Shown in pieces: positions 8,385-16,624 of a stretch of DNA of 64,000 nucleotides; within the stretch, counting starts at the first letter, position 1, and every line of letters begins with the position of its first letter. The DNA comes from Dactylosporangium sp. AC04546 (GTDB lineage Bacteria; Actinomycetota; Actinomycetes; Mycobacteriales; Micromonosporaceae). The stretch spans positions 17,503-81,502 of the forward strand of contig NZ_JAHYSG010000053.1 in the NCBI RefSeq assembly GCF_022095675.1, in the 5' to 3' direction. A program made the position numbers and the translations under genes. The notes beneath the pieces are model-generated. The model had not been told where the DNA came from and did not search any database. It saw nothing but the letters and a program-made list of their open reading frames with translations.

Positions 8385-8777
8385 TCACAGGGACTTCAGG
8401 CCCGCGTCGGTCGGGGTGAAGCCGCCCGCATGGAGGTAGAAGTCGCGCAGGTGGGGCTCGAAGTCGACGTGCAGCCAGTCGCAGCCGGCCGCCCGGGCTC
8501 CCTCGGCCGCCAGCTCGACGAGCCGGGCGCCGATCCCCCGGCGGCGGGCCTCCGGGGCGACCATCGTGTCGAGGATGAACGCGTGGGCGCCGCCGTCCCA
8601 GGCCACGACGACGAAGCCCACGAGGTCGCCGTCCTCGCGGGCGCAGACCCAGCCGAGGGCGTGCCGGTCGAGCCTGGCGCGCCAGTCGCTGCGGCCGTCC
8701 CCGTCGAACGACCGGGCATGCAGCGCGGCGACCTCGGGGTCGCCGAAGTCGCCGCGCCATTCGTAGGTGAGGGTCAT
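8385..8777 (-). CDS. GNAT-family N-acetyltransferase
   Basis: A 130-residue GNAT protein with the acetyl-CoA binding motif A in LDTMVAPEARRRGIGARLVE (R/Q-x-x-G-x-G/A) and a C-terminal YLHAGGF strand-turn typical of the fold. The start ATG 8777 overlaps the stop of the DUF998 gene by 4 bases, so the two are co-translated; a longer frame to 8810 would overlap that gene further. The acceptor substrate is not predictable. Confidence 0.85.
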   Translation of the reverse strand: MTLTYEWRGDFGDPEVAALHARSFDGDGRSDWRARLDRHALGWVCAREDGDLVGFVVVAWDGGAHAFILDTMVAPEARRRGIGARLVELAAEGARAAGCDWLHVDFEPHLRDFYLHAGGFTPTDAGLKSL

Positions 8778-9388
8778 CGCAGCATCTTGGCGTACAGCGT
8801 GGTCGTCCACGCCGTCACGAGCGCCTGGGAAAGCAGCAGGAGGCGGAAGTCGCCGGCGGCGAAGGAGGCCACGTCGGCGGCGATCACCGCGACCGGCGTC
8901 GCGATCGTCCAGGCGAGCCAGCCGCGTTCACCCTGGCGCGCGAAGCGGCGGGCGAACACCACGAACGCGGCCAGGCCGGCGAGCCCGGCGACGCCCGGCC
9001 CCATCGAGTGGACCGTGCCGTGCCAGGTGACGGTGTCGGCGGTGCCGACCGGATAGCCGTTGATGGGGTCGGTCTGGAAGAGCCCCGCCACCAGCAGGCC
9101 GGCACCGCCGGCCCCGACGAGGACCGCCCCCCAGGTGCCGGCGCCGGCGCGGCGGAGGCCGACGGCGCCGGCCAGGCTGAGCAGCCCGCAGACGAAGAAG
9201 TTGGCGACCTGCACCCAGCCCTGGTCGCCGAGGACCAGCGAGCTGAGCGGGTGCCGGGCGGGGTCGAAGCCGTCGTGACTGTACGCCTGGATCAGCACGA
9301 CGACGAGGAACAGCGGGCCGGCGACGGCTCCGGCGATCAGCAACGGCCGTGTGGCAACGACCGTCCGGACGTTCACAGCGGTGGTCAT
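8774..9388 (-). CDS. DUF998 family membrane protein
   Basis: 204 residues from ATG 9388, with about six hydrophobic segments, including an N-terminal LLIAGAVAGPLFLVVVLIQA, and the conserved DUF998 features HPLSSL and a Gly/Pro-rich NGYPVG loop. Function of the family is unknown. The chosen ATG lies 7 bases after a near-consensus -10 box, which would make the message leaderless; the frame extends upstream to 9424 through the promoter itself and is rejected there. It is followed by an overlapping GNAT gene. Confidence 0.85.
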   Translation of the reverse strand: MTTAVNVRTVVATRPLLIAGAVAGPLFLVVVLIQAYSHDGFDPARHPLSSLVLGDQGWVQVANFFVCGLLSLAGAVGLRRAGAGTWGAVLVGAGGAGLLVAGLFQTDPINGYPVGTADTVTWHGTVHSMGPGVAGLAGLAAFVVFARRFARQGERGWLAWTIATPVAVIAADVASFAAGDFRLLLLSQALVTAWTTTLYAKMLR

Positions 9389-9394
9389 GCATTC

Positions 9395-9424
9395 AAAATA
9401 GGTGACCATTTGGTCACATGTCAA
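9395..9424 (-). promoter_or_regulatory. Promoter with embedded TetR-type operator for DUF998-GNAT
   Basis: On the minus strand TTGACA (9424-9419), an 18-bp spacer and TATTTT (9400-9395) make a near-consensus sigma-70-type promoter. The spacer is almost filled by the perfect dyad gtgacca-tt-tggtcac (9402-9417). A repressor bound there would block RNA polymerase. No TetR- or MarR-type gene lies next to it, so the regulator must be elsewhere. The start site would fall at the ATG at 9388. Confidence 0.75.
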
Positions 9425-9431
9425 CGCGGAC

Positions 9432-9462
9432 TTGACCTCAACATTGGTTCAGGTTTTAGGCT
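9432..9462 (+). promoter_or_regulatory. MerR-type promoter with 19-bp spacer for the flavin reductase
   Basis: TTGACC (9432-9437) and TAGGCT (9457-9462) are separated by 19 bases, the over-long spacing that MerR-family activators correct by twisting DNA. Inside the spacer is the dyad cctcaacattggttcagg (9436-9453), matching in 6 of 7 half-site positions. The GTG start at 9469 is 7 bases after the -10 box, so the message is probably leaderless. No MerR/SoxR gene is adjacent. Confidence 0.7.
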
Positions 9463-9468
9463 CAGGGC

Positions 9469-9957
9469 GTGACGATCATTGCCGGGGCCGAGCTCGCGGA
9501 GCTCTTCCGGGGCGCGTTCCGGGCCTACCCCACCGGCGTGGCGGTCATCACCGCCCGCGGGCCGGCCGGGCCGGTCGGGCTGACCGCGTCGAGCGTCGCG
9601 TCGGTGTCGGTCGCGCCGCCCGCGCTGTCGTTCTCGGTGATGGACTCACCCTCGGCGCTCGTCATCGCGGCCGCGCCGAGCCTCGTGGTCAACCTGCTCG
9701 GCGCCGGGCACGCGGCGCTCGCCGCGGACTTCGCGCGGGCCGGCGGGCCCCGGTTCACCGCCGATCAGGGCTGGGAGACGCTGCCGACCGGGGAGCCGGT
9801 GCTCGCCGGCGCCGCCGCGGCCCTGCGGTGCGAGCCGCTGCACCGGGTGCCGGTCGGCGCCTCGACGCTCGTCGTCGCCCAGGTCACCGAGGTGTGGCCG
9901 GGCCCGCCGGGGCCGGCGCTGATCCACCACGAGCGGCGGTTCACCGCCACGACCTGA
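9469..9957 (+). CDS. Flavin reductase-like (FMN-binding split barrel) protein
   Basis: 162 residues with the flavin-reductase pattern: FRAYPTGVAVITARG near the start, GLTASSVASVSVAPPALSFS (the FMN-binding strand) and a C-terminal VPVGASTLVVAQVTEV. Members reduce FMN or FAD with NAD(P)H, often for a partner monooxygenase; no partner is adjacent. The GTG start is supported by the promoter 7 bases upstream. Control by a MerR-type redox or drug sensor is suggested by the promoter. The stop lies one base from the stop of the convergent NAD(P)-binding gene. Confidence 0.85.
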   Translation: MTIIAGAELAELFRGAFRAYPTGVAVITARGPAGPVGLTASSVASVSVAPPALSFSVMDSPSALVIAAAPSLVVNLLGAGHAALAADFARAGGPRFTADQGWETLPTGEPVLAGAAAALRCEPLHRVPVGASTLVVAQVTEVWPGPPGPALIHHERRFTATT

Positions 9958-9958
9958 G

Positions 9959-10717
9959 TCAGCCCGCCAGGTCCTTGAGCCAGTCGCGGCTGGCCCGGGT
10001 GACCCGGCCGGGGACGCCCAGGCTGTCGAGGAGCTCGGCCGCCGCCTCCATCTCGTGGGTGCGGCGCACGGCGTGGACGCGGGAGCCGGTCACCAGGCGC
10101 TCCAGGGTCGCCGCGTCGGCGCGGACCAGCTCCTCGGCGATGTTGCCGGCCAGCCAGTCCTCCAGGCCGGCGGCGCGGCCCGCGGCCAGGGCCTCGACCA
10201 CCGCGGCCGCCAGGCCCTTGTAGAACACGCTGCGCAGCAGCTTGCGGGTTGCGGCCACGCCGACCGGGCCGGGCAGCACGTCGACCGTGGCGCCGAACGT
10301 GCGCACCGCCGCGGCGAACGGTTCGGCGCCGGGGCCGCTCGCGGTCATCGCCGTGTACAGCCCGCGCGGCGGGACCGGGGCCATCAGCGCCACGTCGGCC
10401 ACCACGGCCCGGTCGCCGGCGGCGGCGTGCACCGCCTCCTTCACGGCCGGGGCGGCGGTGTTCAGGTCGGCCCACACCGTGCCCGGCGCGCAGCCGGGCA
10501 GCCCCTGCGCCAGGGCGTCGAGCGCGTCGGCGGCGCTGTTCACGCTCAGGACCAGGCTCGCGTCGCGGCAGGCCTCGGCCGCGTCGGCGGCGTCGTGCAC
10601 CCCGCCGGACGCGGTGACGCGCGGGTCGTAGCCGCGGACGGTCGCGCCGGCCTCGACCAGGTCGCGGGCGATGCGGCCGCCGGCCTCACCCAGGCCGAGC
10701 ACGGCGACCGTGCTCAT
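9959..10717 (-). CDS. NAD(P)-binding dehydrogenase, 6-phosphogluconate dehydrogenase-like
   Basis: 252 residues. The N-terminal Rossmann motif VAVLGLGEAGGRIARDL (GxGxxG) and VLSVNSAADA are followed by a helical domain with LLRSVFYKGLAAAVVEAL, as in beta-hydroxyacid dehydrogenases with a DUF1932-type C-terminus. Such enzymes oxidise hydroxyacids or reduce imines and keto acids; the substrate is not evident. The start ATG 10717 overlaps the GntR stop by 4 bases, so the regulator probably controls it directly. Confidence 0.8.
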   Translation of the reverse strand: MSTVAVLGLGEAGGRIARDLVEAGATVRGYDPRVTASGGVHDAADAAEACRDASLVLSVNSAADALDALAQGLPGCAPGTVWADLNTAAPAVKEAVHAAAGDRAVVADVALMAPVPPRGLYTAMTASGPGAEPFAAAVRTFGATVDVLPGPVGVAATRKLLRSVFYKGLAAAVVEALAAGRAAGLEDWLAGNIAEELVRADAATLERLVTGSRVHAVRRTHEMEAAAELLDSLGVPGRVTRASRDWLKDLAG

Positions 10718-11394
10718 CGCAGCCCCGGCGTGTCGATGCCGCGCAGCGCCTCGATGACGCTCGCGATGTGGTCGCGCATCGCGGACTCGGCCGCCTTGGG
10801 GTCGCGCTCGCGGATGGCCTCGATGATGCGCTCGTGCTGGGGCAGCGACACCAGCGGGCGGCCGGGGTGCAGCGACAGCATGAACTGGTGCCGGACCAGC
10901 TGGCCGCGCAGCGTCTCGATGATGCCGTCCGCGGTGCGGTGCCCGGCGATCGTGCGGATGAGGGCGTGCAGGCGTTGGTTGAGGTCGCTGTACCGCCGGA
11001 ACTCCCCCGCGGCCACGGCGCGCCGCATCAGCAGGCCGATCTCGTCGAGCTCGCTCGCCTGCTCGTCGGTCACCAGGATCGCGGCCTTCGCGGCGACGAG
11101 CCCCTCCAGGACCATGCGGACCTCGGTGATCTCGACGGCCTCGTCGAGCGACACCTTGCGGACCTGGGCGCCCTTGTTGCGCTGCACCTCGACCAGGCCG
11201 TCGGCGGCGAGCTCCTGCAGGGCGGTGCGGATGTTGAACCGGCTGACCCCGAAGCGCTCGCACAGCTGGGCCTCGACGAGGCGCTCACCGGGCAGGTACT
11301 CCCCGCCGAGGATCGCGGCGCGCAACAACTCACGCGCCTCCGCGGCCGAGGCACCCGACGCGCGCCGGCGCGATGGTGCGGACGGTTCGGGCAT
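10714..11394 (-). CDS. GntR-family regulator, FCD (FadR) subfamily
   Basis: 226 residues: an N-terminal winged helix (LPGERLVEAQLCERFGVSRF and IRTALQELAADGLVEV) and an all-helical FCD ligand domain with the metal-ligand-type residues D, H and H (around SDLNQRLHALI, IAGHR and HERIIEAI). FCD regulators usually bind organic acids and control the adjacent catabolic genes, here the overlapping dehydrogenase. A matching dyad lies 57 bp upstream of the start. Confidence 0.9.
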   Translation of the reverse strand: MPEPSAPSRRRASGASAAEARELLRAAILGGEYLPGERLVEAQLCERFGVSRFNIRTALQELAADGLVEVQRNKGAQVRKVSLDEAVEITEVRMVLEGLVAAKAAILVTDEQASELDEIGLLMRRAVAAGEFRRYSDLNQRLHALIRTIAGHRTADGIIETLRGQLVRHQFMLSLHPGRPLVSLPQHERIIEAIRERDPKAAESAMRDHIASVIEALRGIDTPGLR

Positions 11395-11450
11395 GCGTTC
11401 TCCGAGACTGGTGGTGCGGTCCGCGGCCAGTCTCGCAGTGTTCTGACACG

Positions 11451-11462
11451 ATTGTCAACAAT
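11451..11462. promoter_or_regulatory. GntR/FadR-type operator attgtcaacaat
   Basis: A perfect 12-bp dyad attgt-ca-acaat. It fits the TTGTNNACAA pattern bound by FCD-subfamily GntR proteins and sits between the gntR start and the 3' end of the neighbouring kstD-like gene. It is the probable autoregulation site. Confidence 0.65.
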
Positions 11463-11483
11463 CCGGCTGACCGGGGAGCCGGG

Positions 11484-13112
11484 TCACGCGGGTGCCGTGA
11501 GGCGGCTGGCCGCGCGGCCGGCGCGGTAGCCGAAGACCACGGCTGGGGCGATCGTCGAGCCCGGGCCCGGGTACGTGCGGCCCATGACCGATGCGGTGGT
11601 GTTGCCGGCGGCGTACAGACCCTCGATGGCCGTGCCGCCGGCGCGCAGCACCCGGGCGTCGGCGTCCGTCAGCAGGCCGCCCTTCGTGCCGAGGTCGCCC
11701 GGGACCAGCTGGACCGCCGTGAACGGGCCCTTCTCCAGCGGGCCCAGGTTCGGGTTCGGCTTGACGCGCGGGTCGCCGTAGTAGTTGTCGTAGACGGTGC
11801 GGCCGCGACCGAAGTCCTCGTCCACCCCGCGACGGGCGAAGCCGTTGAACCGGGCCACCGTGGCGCGCAGGCGGTCCGGGGCGATGCCGAGCGCGGGGGC
11901 GAGCTCGTCGAGGGTCTTCGCGGTGTGGACGATGCCGGCGGCGCGCAGCTTCTTGGTGCCCTGGAGGAAGGCGTTGAAGAGGTACCGGCGGCGGTGCCGG
12001 GCGTCCACGATGAGCCAGCTGGGGACGGCGCCGTGCGACAGCATCGCGTGGCCGACGTCGATGTAGCTGGCGGACTCGTTGAGGTACCGCTGGCCGTCGC
12101 CGTCGACGATGATCCCGAAGGGCATCGAGCGTTCCGACAGCACGAACTGGGCGCCGTGGTCGGCGGTCGGCACCGACAGGCCCCACCAGGCGTCGTCCAT
12201 GAGCTCCAGCCGGGCGCCGGCCGCCTCCGCGATACCGATCACCTCGCCCAGGTCGCCCGCGGCGGCGGACGTGTAGCCGGGGATCCCGTGGTACTTCTGG
12301 CGCCACTCGGTGTTGCGGGCGAACCCACCGGCGGCCAGGATCACGCCCCCGGTCGCCCGCACCCGCAGGTCACCCACGACCGCGCCGGTGACCGCCCCCG
12401 CCTCGTCGAGGACCAGCGAGCGCAGCGGGGTCTCCAGGAGCAGCTCGACCCGCTGGTGGATGAGGATCGCCATCAGGTTCGCGGTGAGCGCGCCGCCGAT
12501 GCCGAACAGCCGCTTGCCGGTGACCAGCCCGCCGAGCGTGCGGAACACGAACCGGGCGCCGCGCACGAAGCCCGACGGGGTCGACCAGGCGCGCGACAGC
12601 AGCCACACGTCGTCGGTCTTCAGCGGCGCCGGGATGCTCTCGCGGCCGCGGAACGTGGCGAAGCGGTCGCCGAGCTTGCGGGTGTCGAACGGCTCGGCCT
12701 CGATGCCGCGGCCGGTCATGCCGCCGGGCCGGTCGGGGTAGTAGTCGGGGTAGTCCTTGGCCGCCGTCCAGCGGACGCCGAGGCGCTCCAGGAAGCGGTA
12801 CACCTCGGGGACCGTCTCGACGAACGCGCGCCGGCGCTCGGGTGAGCTGGCCGGGCCGGCCTCGCCGATGGCGGCCGCCATGTAGGTGAGCGCCTTGTCG
12901 ACCGAGTCGTCGAGGCCCAGCTTCGCCATGAGCGGGTTGGTCGGCATCCACAGGCCGCCGCCGCTCAGCGCGGTCGTGCCGCCCCACTTGTCCGTGCTCT
13001 CGACCAGCAGCACGGTCCGGCCGGCGTCGGCGGCGGTGATCGCCGCGGTCATCCCGGCCGCGCCGGTGCCGACCACCAGCACGTCGACCTCGCGGTCCCA
13101 GCGTTCGTCCAC
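11484..13112 (-). CDS. 3-ketosteroid delta-1-dehydrogenase-like flavoprotein
   Basis: 542 residues. The N-terminal FAD motif DVLVVGTGAAGMTAAITAAD and acidic strand end LLVESTDKWGGTTALSGGG are followed by GLWMPTNPL, and the C-terminus closes with the second FAD motif GLYAAGNTTASVMGRTYPGP. These are hallmarks of the KstD/fumarate-reductase-like FAD dehydrogenases that desaturate 3-ketosteroid A rings or related ketones. The start GTG 13112 has an excellent GGAGG site 7 bases upstream. It is divergent from a TetR gene with two dyads between them, so repression released by a steroid-like ligand is likely. Exact substrate is not assured: the family includes several ring dehydrogenases. Confidence 0.82.
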   Translation of the reverse strand: MDERWDREVDVLVVGTGAAGMTAAITAADAGRTVLLVESTDKWGGTTALSGGGLWMPTNPLMAKLGLDDSVDKALTYMAAAIGEAGPASSPERRRAFVETVPEVYRFLERLGVRWTAAKDYPDYYPDRPGGMTGRGIEAEPFDTRKLGDRFATFRGRESIPAPLKTDDVWLLSRAWSTPSGFVRGARFVFRTLGGLVTGKRLFGIGGALTANLMAILIHQRVELLLETPLRSLVLDEAGAVTGAVVGDLRVRATGGVILAAGGFARNTEWRQKYHGIPGYTSAAAGDLGEVIGIAEAAGARLELMDDAWWGLSVPTADHGAQFVLSERSMPFGIIVDGDGQRYLNESASYIDVGHAMLSHGAVPSWLIVDARHRRRYLFNAFLQGTKKLRAAGIVHTAKTLDELAPALGIAPDRLRATVARFNGFARRGVDEDFGRGRTVYDNYYGDPRVKPNPNLGPLEKGPFTAVQLVPGDLGTKGGLLTDADARVLRAGGTAIEGLYAAGNTTASVMGRTYPGPGSTIAPAVVFGYRAGRAASRLTAPA

Positions 13113-13126
13113 CGCACACCTCCAGT

Positions 13127-13168
13127 GCCTAGCCGATCGGCTAGGCAGGTAAGCTAGCCGATCGGCTA
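13127..13168. promoter_or_regulatory. Two TetR operators between kstD-like gene and tetR
   Basis: Two dyads with the same core lie 25 bp centre to centre: gcctagccgatcggctaggc (13127-13146, perfect over 20 bp) and tagccgatcggcta (13155-13168). They occupy the 82-bp divergent intergenic region and would control both genes. The shared core makes the neighbouring TetR protein the obvious ligand. Confidence 0.88.
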
Positions 13169-13194
13169 CCTAGAGGCAAGGGCAAGATGAACGC

Positions 13195-13770
13195 ATGAGC
13201 GCACGGGAACGGCTTCTCACCGCCGCCCTCGACCTGTTCGCCGAGTTCGGGGTCAGCGGGACGTCGCTGCAGATGATCGCCGACCGGCTGGGCGTGACGA
13301 AGGCGGCCGTCTACCACCAGTTCCCGACCAAGGAGGAGATCGTCCTCGCGGTCATCGGCCCGGCCCTCGACGCGCTCGCGAACATCGCCGACGCGGCCCA
13401 GGCCCGGCGCACCCCGGCGGCGCGGCGCGACATCGCGCTGCGCGGGGTCGTCGACCTGGTCGTGGAGCACCGCCGGGTGGCCGCCGTCATGCGCTTCGAC
13501 CCGGTCGTGCAGCAGATCGTCACCGACCACCCGGCGATGGTCTCGATGCTGCGGATCCGCGAGCTGATCACCGGGCCCGACCCGGACACCGCGACCAGCG
13601 TCGCCGCCTCCATGATCAGCGGCGGGCTCATCGTCGCCGGCATCGACGCGGCCCTCGACGACCTCGACGACGACACGCTGCGCGAGCAGCTGCTCGACGC
13701 GGCCAACCGGCTGCTCAGCGCAGGCCGGCGAGGGGCGCGGCCCCGGACCTTCACCGCAGGTGCGTCGTGA
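13195..13770 (+). CDS. TetR-family transcriptional regulator
   Basis: 191 residues with a standard TetR DNA-binding domain (RERLLTAALDLFAEFGVSGT, then MIADRLGVTKAAVYHQFPTK) and a helical ligand domain. It is divergent from the KstD-like gene and two dyads with a common core separate them, so it most likely represses that gene and itself. The C-terminal 20 bp overlap the convergent hydrolase gene. Confidence 0.92.
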   Translation: MSARERLLTAALDLFAEFGVSGTSLQMIADRLGVTKAAVYHQFPTKEEIVLAVIGPALDALANIADAAQARRTPAARRDIALRGVVDLVVEHRRVAAVMRFDPVVQQIVTDHPAMVSMLRIRELITGPDPDTATSVAASMISGGLIVAGIDAALDDLDDDTLREQLLDAANRLLSAGRRGARPRTFTAGAS

Positions 13771-14626
13771 ACCAGCCGATCAGCTTCTCGTAGGCCTGGG
13801 CGGCGGCCTGCGGGGCGTAGCGCTGGCCGGTGTCGTTGAAGAACGCGTGGTCGGCGTCCGGGTACGTGACGATCTCGTGCGTCAGGCCGGCCTGCTCCAG
13901 CGCCTGGGTGGCGGCGTCGCGGCTGGCGTTGACCCGGGCGTCCTTCTCGGCGTAGATGCCCAGGACCGCGGCGCCCTTCGAGCCGGACAGGTCGCCACCG
14001 CCGGGGAACGGGCCGTAGAACGGCGCGGCGGCGCCGAGGCGCGGCTCGCCGGCCGCGAGGAGCTGCCAGGTCATGCCGCCGCCGAAGCAGAATCCCATCG
14101 CCGCCACCTGCCGGCCCGGTGCCCTGCGCAGCAGCTCGTCGACGGCGGCCCGGAGGTCGGCGACGAATCGTCCGGGCGCGGCCGCGTTGAGGGCGGCCGT
14201 GGCCTTGGCCGGGTCGGTGAACGTCGCCGCGCCGCCCTCCTCGGACAGCAGGTCGATGGCGAGGGCGGAGAAGCCGCTGGCGGCGAGGCGGCCGGCGACC
14301 GAGCGGATGTGGTCGGTGAGGCCGCGGTTCTCGTGGATGACGAGGACCGAGCCCTTCGGGTCGGCGGCCGCGGCCCAGGCGCCCTGCAGCGTGCCGCGCG
14401 GACCGGTGAAGGTGATCGCCTCGGTGGGCAGGCCGGTGGGAACGTCTCCCGACGGTGCCGGGGCCGCCGGCTTGCCGTTGGACTCGCACGCCGCCAGCAT
14501 CGGGACCGCCACCGCCGCCCCGACGCCGAGCAGGGCGAGCCGGCGCAGTGCCTCACGGCGTTCGATGAGCCCGTCGGCGTAGTCGACGACGACCTCGGAC
14601 GTCAGGTACCCGCTGATGTCGGCCAT
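13751..14626 (-). CDS. Dienelactone hydrolase-family lipoprotein
   Basis: 291 residues of alpha/beta hydrolase fold with the DLH nucleophile elbow GFCFGGG (Cys), a GxxHENRGL oxyanion region and catalytic-type His in DADHAFFND. Residues 25-46 carry a hydrophobic stretch with lipobox LAAC preceded by RRLA, and the protein before it is unusually long (about 24 residues), so the export signal is N-terminally extended, possibly Tat-type with ERREALRRL. Family members hydrolyse lactones and esters. It lies next to the ketosteroid dehydrogenase but converges on it via tetR, so a shared pathway is only suggestive. Confidence 0.82.
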   Translation of the reverse strand: MADISGYLTSEVVVDYADGLIERREALRRLALLGVGAAVAVPMLAACESNGKPAAPAPSGDVPTGLPTEAITFTGPRGTLQGAWAAAADPKGSVLVIHENRGLTDHIRSVAGRLAASGFSALAIDLLSEEGGAATFTDPAKATAALNAAAPGRFVADLRAAVDELLRRAPGRQVAAMGFCFGGGMTWQLLAAGEPRLGAAAPFYGPFPGGGDLSGSKGAAVLGIYAEKDARVNASRDAATQALEQAGLTHEIVTYPDADHAFFNDTGQRYAPQAAAQAYEKLIGWFTTHLR

Positions 14627-14658
14627 ACCTCAACGTAACCCGCAGCGGGCATTTCGGT

Positions 14659-15642
14659 TCAGAACGCCCCAGGTTCATCCAGCAGCGCGAGGACGGCCGC
14701 CACGATCCGGTTCCGTTCGACCGGGTCGTCCCGCATCGCCGCGAGGGACCGGTCGTCGGCCGGGCCGGCCGCGGTACCGCCGAAGATCGTGCCGATCACG
14801 TCCACGACGACGGCGTGGGCGCCCTCGCCGCGGCCGATCCGCAGCCGGATCGCCTCGAACGCCTGGTGGGCCAGCACCCGCAGCTGCGCGTCGTCCTGCT
14901 CGTCGCGATCGACAAACGTGAACGCCGCGTGCTCGGCCGGGTGGCCCCGGTCATCCTCCAGCTGCCAGGCGACGGGCGTCTGCTTGTACCCGAGCGGCCC
15001 CTCGACGTACGCCTCGAACCACGCCGGACGCGTGCGCATCGCCGCCAGCACCGTCGCGAGGTCGCCGCGGATGCCCCCGCCGTCCCGGTCGTCGCGGAAC
15101 TCGGCCCGCGCGATCCGCCACGCCTCGGTCGGCCACAGCTCGATGCCGGCCGTCACCGGGCTGCCCGCCCAGCTCAAGATCTTCAGGGCCAGCTCGCACA
15201 GCCAGCGGTCGCAGGCCAGCTCCTCGCCGAGCCAGCGCGGCAGCCGTGGCCGCTGCAGGGCGCCGACCGCCCCACGCCGGCGCCGGTACCCGTCGACCGT
15301 GGCCTGGCCGACCCGGCTGGCGATCCACGCCTCCAGGTCGCGGATCGGCAGCGTGGCCCGCCGCTCGACGTCGAAGACGACCGCCTCCATGTCGTCCTCG
15401 AAGCGGTCCATGCAGTCGTCGGTGAGGTGCCGTACCGAGGTCGCGCACGCGTGGTGGCCCCGGCGCAGCTCCATCCGCCGCGTCACGCGGGTGAACACGA
15501 CCGGCATCGCGATCGTGTAGACCGCGCCGATCAGCCGCCGCCGCTGCACGCCCGTGTGCGCGGCGATCGTGCCGCTGAGCCGGCCGTGCCGACTGAGCTC
15601 CCGGACCTCTGCGATCGCTGCCTCGTCACCGCGCGGCGGCAT
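14659..15642 (-). CDS. Uncharacterised actinobacterial protein
   Basis: 327 residues from ATG 15642 with AAAGGGGA upstream; the longer frame to 16008 runs through another gene's region and is rejected. I recognise no domain. The N-terminal third is basic and helical and contains CMDRFEDDMEAVVFDVERRA and ATVDGYRRRRGAVGALQRPR, which loosely recalls sigma-factor region 2 followed by a basic linker. The middle is Trp-rich (WLGEELACDRWLCELALKIL) and the C-terminus acidic. DNA binding or a sigma-like ancestry is possible, but weakly supported. Confidence 0.6.
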   Translation of the reverse strand: MPPRGDEAAIAEVRELSRHGRLSGTIAAHTGVQRRRLIGAVYTIAMPVVFTRVTRRMELRRGHHACATSVRHLTDDCMDRFEDDMEAVVFDVERRATLPIRDLEAWIASRVGQATVDGYRRRRGAVGALQRPRLPRWLGEELACDRWLCELALKILSWAGSPVTAGIELWPTEAWRIARAEFRDDRDGGGIRGDLATVLAAMRTRPAWFEAYVEGPLGYKQTPVAWQLEDDRGHPAEHAAFTFVDRDEQDDAQLRVLAHQAFEAIRLRIGRGEGAHAVVVDVIGTIFGGTAAGPADDRSLAAMRDDPVERNRIVAAVLALLDEPGAF

Positions 15643-15841
15643 CACGGTCCCCTTTCCGTAACGGCATGCGGACTGCGCGTACGCCATCTTGGATGGAAGC
15701 AGAACCGGACGGCACAGCACAACGGGGCCGTTCTCGCCGCCACCCGGGCAGGGTCGGCCACCCGACCGGCCGGTGCGGTGGTCCCCCGGGCGACGGTCCG
15801 TCAGTATTGGGCTGTACCACAGACGCGCCGGAGGTCCAACC

Positions 15842-16036
15842 ATGCCGTTACCCGAGCCGCCCGCCGAGCCCTCCGCGGACGACCAGGTCGTCAACCTGCT
15901 CCACGACGCGTTGCGGGGCGCCCGGCAGGCGGCCCTCGACGAGGGGCGTGACCCGGAGGAGATCACCGCCGACATCACCGAGAAGGTCGAACGGCTGCGC
16001 CGGCTCAACGCCTCCGGCTGGCCGTCACAGAGCTAA
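15842..16036 (+). CDS. Small acidic helical protein, unknown
   Basis: 64 codons starting at ATG 15842 with a perfect GGAGG site 6 bases upstream (ggaggtccaaccatg). The product has a Pro/Glu-rich start and then an amphipathic helix (VVNLLHDALRGARQAALDEG). Codon use is normal for the genome. Its TAA stop overlaps the TAG of the convergent acetyltransferase. The strong ribosome site is the main reason to call it real. The 199 bp upstream, shared with the divergent gene at 15642, hold no dyad I could pick out. Confidence 0.65.
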   Translation: MPLPEPPAEPSADDQVVNLLHDALRGARQAALDEGRDPEEITADITEKVERLRRLNASGWPSQS

Positions 16037-16575
16037 GGCCTGTCGGTCGCCAGGATCGACCAGATCTGCGTGTCGTGCCGGACGCCCTTGTAGAGGTACG
16101 ACTCCCGCATGACCCCGTCGAGGCGCATGCCGAGCCGCCGGGCGACGTTCGAGCTGGCCGTGTTGTCGGTGCGGCAGTGCCACTCGACCCGGTGCAGGCC
16201 ACGGACCCGGAAGGCCCAGTCGATCAGCACCCGGACCGCGGCGGTGACCAGCCCGCGGCCCTGCCCCGCCGGCTCCAGCCACACCCCCACCTCGGCCACG
16301 CCGCCCTCGGCGTCGAACGAGACGAACATCGTGCCGCCGACCAGCTTCCCGTCGAGCCAGATCCCGAAGATCCGGCCCGCGTCCCGCGCCTGGAGGTCGG
16401 CGTAGCGCTGGAGGGTCTGCCGGGTCGTCACCAGGTCGGTGCTCCGCCCGGCCCACGGGATCCACGGGTCGACGACCTCGCGGGCCCGATCCATGTGCGC
16501 CAAGAACTCCTCGGCCTGCCACGGCTCCAGGGGCCGCAGCTCGGCGGCACCGTCGGCGAGCGGAACGCTGAACAT
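16033..16575 (-). CDS. RimJ/RimL-type GNAT acetyltransferase
   Basis: 180 residues with GVWLEPAGQGRGLVTAAVRV (acetyl-CoA loop) and the C-terminal RVEWHCRTDNTASSNVARRLG pattern of the ribosomal-protein serine/alanine acetyltransferase group. That group acetylates protein N-termini or small molecules; the target is unknown here. The stop overlaps that of the convergent 64-codon gene. Confidence 0.88.
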   Translation of the reverse strand: MFSVPLADGAAELRPLEPWQAEEFLAHMDRAREVVDPWIPWAGRSTDLVTTRQTLQRYADLQARDAGRIFGIWLDGKLVGGTMFVSFDAEGGVAEVGVWLEPAGQGRGLVTAAVRVLIDWAFRVRGLHRVEWHCRTDNTASSNVARRLGMRLDGVMRESYLYKGVRHDTQIWSILATDRP

Positions 16576-16624
16576 CCCGCCAACCTACGTTGACAACATC
16601 CGTCGATGGATGGAGGGTGGATCC

